From DATFGK01 sp046712825 (GTDB lineage Bacteria > Actinomycetota > AC-67): a DNA stretch of 64,000 nucleotides. Below, piece after piece: positions 57,241 through 64,000 of the stretch. A model generated the notes under the pieces. It searched no databases, was not told the origin of the DNA, and saw only the letters and a list, made by a program, of their open reading frames with translations. Position numbers and translations under genes: made by a program. The DNA lies in contig JBKKCR010000096.1 of NCBI GenBank assembly GCA_046712825.1, positions 1-64,000 of the forward strand, written 5' to 3'. Numbering within the stretch: the stretch's first letter is position 1; each line of letters starts with the position of its first letter.

Positions 57241-59007
57241 ATGCTCAACTGGAAACGCTCCTGGCCGGAACTGTCCGAGGATCTGCCGTTGGATGTAACG
57301 CCGTATTCGAACGGTGAGTTCATCCCACCGCCGCCGACCGAGAAGCAGAAGCTCATCATGCGGCTCGCGAACGAAGAGTCCGAGCGGCTGCGCCGCAAGA
57401 TGGGGATGTCCCGTCGCCAGTTCGTGCGCACCGCCGCTGCGTACACCGTGGGCCTATGGGCGATCAATCAGGTCGGATTGCGGTTCGGAAGCGACGCCGG
57501 CGCCGACAACACCGAGACGACCGCTCCGTGCGACCTCGAGTGGGAGGGCGCGAGCGGCGTCGCAACGCTCGGCAACATGCCCGGCGAGTTCATCTTCGAC
57601 ATCCAAAGTCACCACATCGACGCCAACGGCCTCTGGCGGGTGAAGAACCCGGCGTTCGAGGTGTTCTTCGCGGCCGCGTGGTCGCAGGCCGGCCCGACCG
57701 GCGGCTGGCCGGGCGTTCGTCCGGACGGGACGATCCGCGGGTTCGGCGCCGGGGAGCTCGACCCGATCGCCAATCTGTCCCGCTACCACTACGTCAAGGA
57801 GATGTACCTCGACAGCGCGACGAACATGTGCGTGCTCTCGGCCGTGCCGTCTTCGCCTGAGAATCAGCCGTTGCCGATCATGGAAGCCGCGGAGACCGTG
57901 GCGATGGTCAACGAGATGGCCGGCGGCACCCAGCGCGCCGTCATGCACGCGTTCGTGATGCCCAACCGCGGCGCGTACGGCACCAATCAGGCTCCCGTCG
58001 GTCCGAAGCCGCTGTACATGCAGGAGGAGTTCGACGCGATGGAGGAGATCGCCGGCCTCTACGGGCCCGGCGGCTCGAACATCCTCCGCGGCTGGAAGAC
58101 GTACTGCCCGTGGGGCGACGTTCCGAACGCGACCGGATGGATGTTCGACGACCGGGTCGGCGAGGCGTTCATCGCGCAGGTTCGTCACGTCGGCGACACG
58201 CTCGGCGCACCCAAGGTCATCGCGACGCACAAGGGGTTCGCGCTTCCGGGCTTCGACCAGCGCGCCGCCTCTCCCCGCGACATCGGTCCGGCCGCGAAGC
58301 AGAATCCCGATATCGCTTTCATCGTGTACCACTCGGGCTACGACATCGGGGACTCGCAAGGCCCGTATCCGACGCCGAACTTCGTGACGCGGCAGGGACG
58401 CGGCATCGATTCGCTGATCAAGAGCCTCATCGACGCGGGGCACGACGCGGCCGTCTACGTTCCGGCCGGCAAGACCTTCGGCAACGTCCCGAACGTCTAT
58501 GCCGAGCTCGGCTCGGTGTGGTCGGGCGTGATGTCGGATCAGTTCGAGGCTGCGCATCTGCTCGGCAAGCTCATCAAGTACGTCGGCCCGAAGCGCGTCG
58601 TATGGGGAACCGACAGCATCTGGGGCGGATCGCCTCAAGGCATGATCGCCCGTCTCCGCGAGTTCCCGCGCGCCAACGAGACACAGGCGCTCGAGATCTT
58701 CAACAGCTACGGGATGCCGTGGGCGCTGGAAGGCGACGTCGAGGACCCGACGGTCAAGGCTCCGACCCCGGAACGGACGATCCGCAACGCGATCCTCGGG
58801 CGCAACGCCGCGGTGCCGTATGGGATCGACCCGGACGCACAGCGCAACGCGATCAACTGTGATGACCTTCATCGCACTCGGGACGACTACATAGTCGACG
58901 TCGGCACGATGCAGGAATCGGCTCCGATGCGTTCGAACGTCGTCTACGGCTACCGGAGCCGTCGCGAGCTGTTCCGCGACCTGGCCTCGAAGCCCTGGGC
59001 ACCGTAG
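57241..59007 (+). CDS. Tat-type amidohydrolase (metal-dependent TIM-barrel hydrolase)
   Basis: 588 aa from ATG 57241. About 55 residues precede a twin-arginine motif SRRQFVRTAAAYTV (57-70), so either the Tat signal has a long n-region or translation starts later (ATG at codon 54 or 56 is possible). The hydrolase domain has FIFDIQSHHIDANG, where the usual DxHxH is DxQxH (D120, Q122, H124), MHAFVMPN, VIATHKGFALPGF (H330), FIVYHSGYD (H364) and VVWGTDSIWGG (D458): the amidohydrolase-2/ACMSD pattern with one ligand changed. Neighbours suggest it acts on a product of the oxidation system outside the membrane. Confidence 0.82.
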   Translation: MLNWKRSWPELSEDLPLDVTPYSNGEFIPPPPTEKQKLIMRLANEESERLRRKMGMSRRQFVRTAAAYTVGLWAINQVGLRFGSDAGADNTETTAPCDLEWEGASGVATLGNMPGEFIFDIQSHHIDANGLWRVKNPAFEVFFAAAWSQAGPTGGWPGVRPDGTIRGFGAGELDPIANLSRYHYVKEMYLDSATNMCVLSAVPSSPENQPLPIMEAAETVAMVNEMAGGTQRAVMHAFVMPNRGAYGTNQAPVGPKPLYMQEEFDAMEEIAGLYGPGGSNILRGWKTYCPWGDVPNATGWMFDDRVGEAFIAQVRHVGDTLGAPKVIATHKGFALPGFDQRAASPRDIGPAAKQNPDIAFIVYHSGYDIGDSQGPYPTPNFVTRQGRGIDSLIKSLIDAGHDAAVYVPAGKTFGNVPNVYAELGSVWSGVMSDQFEAAHLLGKLIKYVGPKRVVWGTDSIWGGSPQGMIARLREFPRANETQALEIFNSYGMPWALEGDVEDPTVKAPTPERTIRNAILGRNAAVPYGIDPDAQRNAINCDDLHRTRDDYIVDVGTMQESAPMRSNVVYGYRSRRELFRDLASKPWAP

Positions 59008-59011
59008 CGCG

Positions 59012-60937
59012 ATGACGAGGCGCATGGTCTTCCGTGCGGCGCTTCTCGCCGTCGCTCTAGCGGCCGTCGTCGTTGCGCCTGGTGCCGGAGTTGCGGCCGC
59101 GACCTGTGCTCCCACGACGACCTCGACGGGCGACCCATGGCCCGGCGGTGAGTGGCGATGGTATGGCCACGATTACTCGAACTCACGGAGTCAGCCCGAG
59201 GAGACCGTGATCGGAGCGGACAACGTCCGTGATCTCGGTCCCGCCTGGGTCTTCTCCACGTCCAACGCCGTCGCCGACGGCGGCGGGTTCAGCAACACGC
59301 CGGTCGTCGCCGACGGATGCGTCTACCTGGCTTCGAACACCGGCTGGGTCTTCTCGCTCAACGCCGACACGGGCGAGCTGCTTTGGAGCACGAAGCTCAC
59401 GGGCGAAGGGCAGACGCTCGTTGGTGGTGTCATCGTTGGCTCGCCGACCGTCGTCAACGGGCTCGTGTTCTTGGGCGTGAGTCAGCCCGGCGCCCCCTAC
59501 GTCGCCGCGCTAGACCAGGCGACGGGGGAAGTCCTTTGGACCACCGTCGTCGAGACCGGCCAGCCGAGCTCGTTCATCAACGCCGGACCGTTGTACTTCG
59601 ACGGCATGATCCTTCAGGGCTTCGCGGGCTTCGAAGGGAACACGGAGGTCTCGCGCGGCGGGTTCGCCGTCGTCGATGCCGGGCGCGAGTGCGAATCGAG
59701 TTCGGTCACCGTCTGCACCGACTCGATCGCCGGCGCGCTCGGCGGTCGGGTCCTCGCCCATCAGCACACGATCCCCGACGACCTCTACGCTGAGGGGTTC
59801 CGGGGCGCTTCGTTCTGGTGCACGCCGTCGCTCGACGTCGAATCCCGCTACGCCTTCGGCTGCGGCGGGAACCCGCACAGCGAGGGCATGGAGGCTCCGC
59901 ACGCGAACTCTTTGTTCAAGATCGACCTCGATCGGAACCGGCCGACCTTCGGGACGATCGTCGACCACTACAAGGGCAACGTCGATCAGTACTACCCGGG
60001 CATCGATAAGCAGCCGGTATGCGAGAACTTCCGCGACGAGACGACCGTGGTCGTGTGGAGCCTCGGGTGCTTCATGCTCGACCTCGACTTCGGGGGGTCG
60101 CCGAACCTGTTCCGCAACGCGGCGGGTCGCCTGGTGATCGGCGATCTGCAGAAGTCGGGTGTGTACCACGCCGCCTACGCGGACGATATGACCGCCGCGT
60201 GGAAAGCGATCGTCGGCGTGCCGTGCTTCAGCTGTAACGGGACGTCGGGGGCGTTCGACGGCGAGGGCATCTACACGGTGGGCACACCCCCGAGCCAGCT
60301 CGTCGGTCTCGATCGCGAAGGTGGCGCGGCTCCGTACAAGTGGGTGACGCCGATCCTCGACCTCATCCACTATCAGTCGGTGACCGTCGCGAACGGTGTC
60401 GTCTACGTCATGGACAACCTCGGCTCGCTCAACGCGGTCGACGCCCGCACCGGCGTGCCGCTCCTCAAGCGGCCGCTTACGCTCGACGCCGAGGGGGAGA
60501 TCGCGACGGATGCGGGGAGCAGCGCGGGCGTTTCCGTGGCTCGCAACACGGTGTACGCGGCGGCGAGCGAGTTCGTCGTCGCCTACAAGGTCGGCGGTGA
60601 AGGCGGCGGCCCCAGTCTTCCCGGCCTGCCTTCGCTGCCCGGCATCGGCGGCGGGGTCCCGGTCGTCGCCGGCCCCGGCGCAGCAGCCGCGACGTATCTC
60701 ACGCCCGTTTCGCTCGTGCAGGCCGACGCTCCGTCGCTGTCGTTCCTGAACCTCGATATCGCACAGCACGACGTGGATCACAAGCCTGCGGCCGGCCAGC
60801 CGAAGCTGTTCGACAGCCCGCTCATCGGGACCGGTCAGACGGCCCAGGTCACGTTTACCGGCCCGCTCGAGGCGGGAACCTACGACTTTTACTGCTCGAT
60901 ACACCCCAATATGTTCGGGAAGCTGATCGCGACATAG
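59012..60937 (+). CDS. PQQ-type beta-propeller quinoprotein fused to a C-terminal cupredoxin
   Basis: 641 aa from ATG 59012, 4 nt after the amidohydrolase stop. Signal peptide to about 30. A propeller of PQQ-dehydrogenase type has repeats such as LNADTGELLWSTKLTGEG and LDQATGEVLWTTVVETG, an opening WPGGEWRWYGHDYSNSRSQP (the classic W..Y..N..S.. start of these enzymes) and many Cys. A Gly/Pro-rich linker (about 535-555) leads to a cupredoxin: LNLDIAQHDVDH (H586) and YDFYCSIHPNMFGKL (C628, H631, M634). The fusion would let electrons pass from a quinone cofactor directly to copper. No pqq genes are in the window; PQQ binding itself is not proven. Confidence 0.83.
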   Translation: MTRRMVFRAALLAVALAAVVVAPGAGVAAATCAPTTTSTGDPWPGGEWRWYGHDYSNSRSQPEETVIGADNVRDLGPAWVFSTSNAVADGGGFSNTPVVADGCVYLASNTGWVFSLNADTGELLWSTKLTGEGQTLVGGVIVGSPTVVNGLVFLGVSQPGAPYVAALDQATGEVLWTTVVETGQPSSFINAGPLYFDGMILQGFAGFEGNTEVSRGGFAVVDAGRECESSSVTVCTDSIAGALGGRVLAHQHTIPDDLYAEGFRGASFWCTPSLDVESRYAFGCGGNPHSEGMEAPHANSLFKIDLDRNRPTFGTIVDHYKGNVDQYYPGIDKQPVCENFRDETTVVVWSLGCFMLDLDFGGSPNLFRNAAGRLVIGDLQKSGVYHAAYADDMTAAWKAIVGVPCFSCNGTSGAFDGEGIYTVGTPPSQLVGLDREGGAAPYKWVTPILDLIHYQSVTVANGVVYVMDNLGSLNAVDARTGVPLLKRPLTLDAEGEIATDAGSSAGVSVARNTVYAAASEFVVAYKVGGEGGGPSLPGLPSLPGIGGGVPVVAGPGAAAATYLTPVSLVQADAPSLSFLNLDIAQHDVDHKPAAGQPKLFDSPLIGTGQTAQVTFTGPLEAGTYDFYCSIHPNMFGKLIAT

Positions 60938-61207
60938 ACTCGGACGGCTCCATGGCAAGGCCTCGAGGGATCCGGACGAGCCGGGCCGCCTCGGCTCTCT
61001 TCTCGCCGGTCCTCGCGCTGACGACGTTCACGTCGCGTCGACGGTGCTGGCGGCCGCCGCGGTTCGCAGATGAGCGCCAGGAAACGCATGCCTCTCTTTT
61101 TTCTGGCGGACCGAGCCCCACGCGTCCCTTCGTGAGTCGCGAGAACGACCTGCGGTTAGCGGATCACCCCGCGAGGGTAAGGAATGGCGGACGAAAGGAG
61201 GCGAGCC
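60938..61207. other. Intergenic region after the copper operon
   Basis: No gene seen in 270 nt. The last bases carry AAAGGAGG (61194-61201), the ribosome site of the next gene. No clear terminator hairpin found. Confidence 0.35.
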
Positions 61208-61450
61208 GTGGGCATCGGAGCCAGCATCTTCTTGTTTGCCGTCGGTGCGATCCTGGCGTTCGCTGTTGAGGCGAACACGCGAGGGATCGACCTCAACGCG
61301 GTTGGAGTCATTCTCATGGTCGTCGGAGCGATCGGGCTTTTGATCTCAATGATGCTGTTGAGCAGCTGGTCGCCGTGGTACCGGCGTCGCGACGAGACCA
61401 TCATCACCGAAGACGTGCACGAGCCCCGCGCCGTGCACCATCACCACTAA
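61208..61450 (+). CDS. Small two-helix membrane protein (DUF6458-like)
   Basis: 80 aa from GTG 61208; AAAGGAGG lies 6 nt upstream, which decides this start over the ATG at 61184. GIGASIFLFAVGAILAFAV is helix 1, VNLNAV-like IDLNAVGVILMVVGAIGLLI is helix 2, followed by WSPWYRRR and a His-rich tail ending in four His. This matches short actinobacterial proteins annotated as DUF6458, of unknown function. A hairpin follows immediately. Confidence 0.75.
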   Translation: MGIGASIFLFAVGAILAFAVEANTRGIDLNAVGVILMVVGAIGLLISMMLLSSWSPWYRRRDETIITEDVHEPRAVHHHH

Positions 61451-61456
61451 GCCGCT

Positions 61457-61494
61457 CAGACCGGCACCGGGCCAGACGCTCCGGTGCCGGTCTG
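61457..61494 (+). terminator. Hairpin terminator after the DUF6458-like gene
   Basis: A perfect 14-bp stem, CAGACCGGCACCGG (61457-61470) with CCGGTGCCGGTCTG (61481-61494), has a 10-nt loop. It begins 6 nt after the stop codon. Confidence 0.75.
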
Positions 61495-61497
61495 TGA

Positions 61498-61753
61498 CGG
61501 TCCCAAAGGAACGTACCCGGCGAGCTCTCGGTCGAACTGCCGCTTCCACGCCATTTCGAGCAAGCCTCGGAGCTTCTGTCCGAGGACGATGTATGCAAGG
61601 AGCTCACGTGCGGGCCGGATCCCGACCGCCACCACGAAGCCATCCGCACCTACACCGAGGCGGGGTACGACCACGTCTACGTCCATCAGATCGGGCCGGA
61701 TCAGCGCGGATTCTTCGAGTTCTACGAGGAAGAGATCTTGCCGCGTTTCGGGA
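61498..61753 (+). pseudogene. C-terminal remnant of an F420-dependent LLM-class oxidoreductase
   Basis: Directly after an in-frame TGA (61495-61497), the frame reads VPGELSVELPLPRHFEQASE, then CGPDPDRHHEAIRTYTEAGY, DHVYVHQIGPDQRGFFEFYE and EEILPRFG. This is the typical end of the TIGR03557-like (G6PDH-type) F420-dependent luciferase-like family, usually about 320 aa. Only some 85 residues are left, with no start codon, and the hairpin of the preceding gene sits at the breakpoint. Its natural C-terminus meets the end of the topoisomerase gene. A decayed, truncated gene. Confidence 0.7.
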
Positions 61754-62920
61754 CTAGGCTGCGCGCCGGCGCGACTTCCGCTTGGCCGCCTTCAAGCTCC
61801 TGTGAAGCGCATCCCCGACGGAAGGCATGGATTCCGGGAGGCCCTTCAAGAACGCAAGAAGGGTCGCCTCGTCCGGGCGAAGCCGGTCGTCTGGCTCCGA
61901 GCCGTTCTTCCTCGCCCGTCGGCGAGGCAACGTAACGAGTGAGCCGTCGAGGTAGGCGTCGACGATCGCGGGATGCACGTAGCACGCGCGGCACACCGCG
62001 ACCGTGTTCCCGAGGGTCGACGCGACCGTCTCGATGGCGGCAAGGATATTGCTCTTGGTCTCGCGGTCCGACGTCGCCGGCGCCGCGTCTCGCAGCGCCC
62101 GCAACGCGAGCACCGTTCCGGCCCAGGTGCGGAAGTCTTTCGCAGTGAAGTCCTCGTCGGTCGACGCCCGCAGGTAGGCATTCACGTCCTCGGAGTCGAT
62201 CGGCTTCCTCTCGCCCGACTCGTCGAGGTACTGGAAAAGGTGCTGGCCGGGGATCTCCTGACACCGCTTGACGATGCGCGCGACTCGTTGATCGCGGAGG
62301 TCGACCGTGTGCATCTTGCCGCTCTTGCCGCGGAACTCGAACCGGATCGTCGAGCCCGACACGTCCACGTGGCGGCCTCGCATCGTCGTCAACCCGAACG
62401 ACCCGTTGTCCTTGGCATAGCGCGTGTTGCCGACACGGATATACGTGAGGTCGATCAGGCGCACGACGGTCGCAAGAACCTTTTCGCGCGGGAGCCCCGG
62501 CAAGCTCATGTCCTCACGGACGTGCTTGCGGATCGCCGGCAAGGCTTCACCGAATGCCGCTAGGCGGTTGTACTTCGTCTGATCGCGGGTCTGTCGCCAA
62601 GCCCGGTGGTAGCGGTATTGCTTGCGGCCGCGCGCGTCCCGGCCCGTCGCCTGGATGTGTCCGCGGGGCGAAGGGCAGATCCAGATGTCGATCCACGCGG
62701 GCGGCACGGCCAGCGCCTTGATGCGGTGAAGGTCCGCCTTGTCGCGGATGGGCTTCCCGTCGGGGCCGATGTAGGAGAAGCCGCGGCCGGAGCGTTTCCG
62801 ACGGATCCCCGGGGCCTCGTCGACGACGTAGATCAGCCCGGCATCGTGTGCGGCTTCGACGGCCGGATCCTCGACCGGCGCGCGCACGGTCCTTTGAGTA
62901 CGATTCGTCTTCTTCGTCAT
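61754..62920 (-). CDS. DNA topoisomerase IB (poxvirus-type)
   Basis: 388 aa from ATG 62920 (GGAGAAG 6 nt upstream). N-terminal domain with GFSYIGPDGKPIRDKADLHR and VPPAWIDIWICPSPRGHIQA; catalytic domain with LTYIRVGNTRYAKDNGSFGL (R162), FRGKSGK (K199), KDFRTWAGTV (R264) and the nucleophile region CRACYVHPAIVDAY (Y314). All five catalytic positions of the family appear intact. It relaxes supercoils through a 3'-phosphotyrosine link. It has a Lys/Arg-rich tail. Its 3' end abuts the oxidoreductase remnant. Confidence 0.93.
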   Translation of the reverse strand: MTKKTNRTQRTVRAPVEDPAVEAAHDAGLIYVVDEAPGIRRKRSGRGFSYIGPDGKPIRDKADLHRIKALAVPPAWIDIWICPSPRGHIQATGRDARGRKQYRYHRAWRQTRDQTKYNRLAAFGEALPAIRKHVREDMSLPGLPREKVLATVVRLIDLTYIRVGNTRYAKDNGSFGLTTMRGRHVDVSGSTIRFEFRGKSGKMHTVDLRDQRVARIVKRCQEIPGQHLFQYLDESGERKPIDSEDVNAYLRASTDEDFTAKDFRTWAGTVLALRALRDAAPATSDRETKSNILAAIETVASTLGNTVAVCRACYVHPAIVDAYLDGSLVTLPRRRARKNGSEPDDRLRPDEATLLAFLKGLPESMPSVGDALHRSLKAAKRKSRRRAA

Positions 62921-63054
62921 GGTCGCTTCTCCGGGATGAGGCTCGGGTTCCTTTCCCAGCCGGGGCTTTTCCCAAGCGTTCGCACTCTGCGCGTTTGATC
63001 GTGACCGGATCGCGGTAGGTATCCGGAATCGTTCTTCGGCCGGGGGAGGACCTC

Positions 63055-63390
63055 GTGGACGGCGCGTTCCACACGAAGCTCGAGCACGACGATCTTGCTT
63101 GGACCCTTGTCTGCGGCGGCGAGCTCGATCTCGCGACCGCGATGCGACTCGAGGAGGCGTTCGACCTCTGCGAGCAGATGCGCCCCCGATCCATCCACAT
63201 AGACGCTCGCGATGTGTCCTTCATCGATAGCGCTGGGATCACCGCGCTGATCCGGTGTGCTCACCGGTGCAACGAAGAAGGGATCGGCTTCAGCTTGGAG
63301 CCCAGCCAACAGGTGAGAGCCATCCTGCACGAGGCGGGGATCGCGGAGCGTCTTCTGCTGGGGCGGCCCACAGCGCCGGCTCCCGCCTAG
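63055..63390 (+). CDS. STAS-domain anti-sigma factor antagonist-like protein
   Basis: 111 aa from GTG 63055 (GGGGGAGG 5 nt upstream). WTLVCGGELDLATAMRLEEA and SIHIDARDVSFIDSAGITAL are typical of SpoIIAA/RsbV; S59 of FIDSAG is the residue phosphorylated by the partner kinase. HEAGIAERLLL ends the domain. No partner anti-sigma kinase is nearby. Divergent from the topoisomerase gene. Confidence 0.88.
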   Translation: MDGAFHTKLEHDDLAWTLVCGGELDLATAMRLEEAFDLCEQMRPRSIHIDARDVSFIDSAGITALIRCAHRCNEEGIGFSLEPSQQVRAILHEAGIAERLLLGRPTAPAPA

Positions 63391-63391
63391 G

Positions 63392-63769
63392 CCGGATCCA
63401 GCGACGAACCGACGTCCACGGCGTGAGCTGTCGGACGTCGATCCGGCGGCGTTCACGATCCGCACCGTCCCCGAACGATTCGCCTCGATCGGCGATCCCC
63501 TCGCCGGCATCGACGACCACGCATACTGGCTGGATGCTCTGCTCGAGCTGGCGGACCGTCAGGAGAGCGCCGGTGCCGAGGACGCCCCCTGGCCACCGCA
63601 GTTCCCCAAGGCTGAAGGGGAACCCAGGCGGGTCGCGCCGTCGCGAGCGAAAGATATGCGAAACAATCAGGCTGCGGAGGTTGGCGCCGAGAAGAAGGCT
63701 CCGGTCAAGAAGGCTTCGATGAAGAAGGCGTCCGCAGGGACGACGAAGTCGAAGAGGAAGGCCATATGA
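63392..63769 (+). pseudogene. ligD: Remnant of a LigD-type polymerase (AEP) domain, C-terminus only
   Basis: An open frame without a usable start codon reads RRELSDVDPAAFTIRTVPER, then GDPLAGIDDHAYWLDALLEL, matching the last 40-50 residues of LigD/PolDom archaeo-eukaryotic primase proteins. A Lys/Ala-rich tail (EKKAPVKKASMKKASAG) ends at TGA 63767-63769, overlapping the ATG of the ligase. The catalytic polymerase core is absent, so this is the 3' end of a deleted gene whose operon link to the ligase is preserved. The STAS gene in another frame now precedes it. Confidence 0.65.
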
Positions 63770-64000
63770 AGCTGCCGGTGATGCCGCCCGTGAAGCCGAT
63801 GCTCGCGAAGCTTGTGACCGAGATCCCCGAGGGTGCCTTCTACGAGCCCAAGTTCGACGGCTTCCGGTGCGTCGTGTTCCGGGACGGCGACGATATTGAG
63901 CTCGGCAGCCGGAACGAGCGGCCGTTGAACCGGTACTTCCCGGACGTGATCGACGCGCTGAAGCGCGAGGCGCCACCGCGATGCGTGCTCGACGGCGAGA
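63766..64000 (+). CDS. ATP-dependent DNA ligase, N-terminal part (continues beyond window)
   Basis: 78 codons are visible from ATG 63766 (GAGGAAGG upstream). PVKPMLAKLVTEIPEGAFYE is followed by motif I EPKFDGFRCVVFRDG, with K29 as the adenylated lysine, and the start of motif Ia-III (SRNERPLNRYFPDVID, CVLDGE). This is the LigC/LigD ligase type used in bacterial end joining and repair. The start overlaps the stop of the polymerase-domain remnant. Confidence 0.9.
   Translation, partial: MKLPVMPPVKPMLAKLVTEIPEGAFYEPKFDGFRCVVFRDGDDIELGSRNERPLNRYFPDVIDALKREAPPRCVLDGE

Noticed and set aside
57454..59115. 553-codon minus-strand frame
   Set aside because: Antisense to the amidohydrolase, whose motifs are unambiguous; no start context.
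59510..60958. 482-codon minus-strand frame
   Set aside because: Antisense to the quinoprotein; low-complexity charged sequence only.
1..64000. CRISPR arrays, prophage, rRNA or tRNA genes
   Set aside because: No regularly spaced repeats, phage structural genes or RNA-gene signatures were noticed on reading either strand; small RNAs cannot be excluded.

Overview
This 64 kb window is high-GC, gene-dense DNA. It uses many GTG and TTG starts, has TAnnnT-type promoters placed directly before start codons, and encodes a sortase-type LPxTG protein, a LigD-type ligase and the remnant of an F420-type oxidoreductase. Together these point to an actinomycetote, probably an uncultured or deep-branching lineage. 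No rRNA or tRNA was seen, so this placement is an inference.

Layout. 1-475: the 3' end of a sugar-nucleotide epimerase/dehydratase. 949-2175: two tandem secreted four-cysteine paralogues. 2452-11316: a tightly coupled operon with a membrane-anchored propeller-like secreted protein, a complete LIV-type ABC importer (with LivM and LivG fused) and two lipoproteins. 11384-11890 and 24974-25489: two members of a second secreted four-Cys family. 12631-18052: an LPxTG protein, a DUF4012 protein, a GH99-like secreted hydrolase and two methyltransferases. 18171-53710 (continuing to 54709): a very large surface-glycan locus. It holds at least a dozen glycosyltransferases, five sulfotransferases, a fused ATP sulfurylase/APS kinase that supplies PAPS, two alkaline-phosphatase-superfamily (sulfatase-like) enzymes, a Wzm/Wzt-type exporter, a Wzz-like protein, an O-antigen-ligase-like protein, a WbaP-like initiating transferase, a left-handed beta-helix acyltransferase, methyltransferases and a second GH99-like protein. 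The simplest reading is synthesis, sulfation, export and trimming of a sulfated, methylated cell-surface polysaccharide. 

54939-60937 is the most unusual block: a four-gene extracytoplasmic copper/quinoprotein operon. It encodes a 633-aa protein with a PHM/DBM-like pattern of copper ligands fused to a cupredoxin, a free cupredoxin, a Tat-type amidohydrolase with a DxQxH metal motif, and a PQQ-type beta-propeller fused to a third cupredoxin. I infer an exported redox pathway in which three related copper modules handle electrons; the substrate is unknown. 

61208-64000 is a rearranged housekeeping edge: a small DUF6458-like membrane protein, a truncated F420 (LLM) oxidoreductase, topoisomerase IB, a STAS protein, a LigD polymerase-domain remnant, and the start of an ATP-dependent DNA ligase. 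An IS481 remnant fused to a duplicated glycosyltransferase tail at 29.3-29.5 kb, and an apparent frameshift in the Wzz-like gene, show that the glycan locus has been remodelled.
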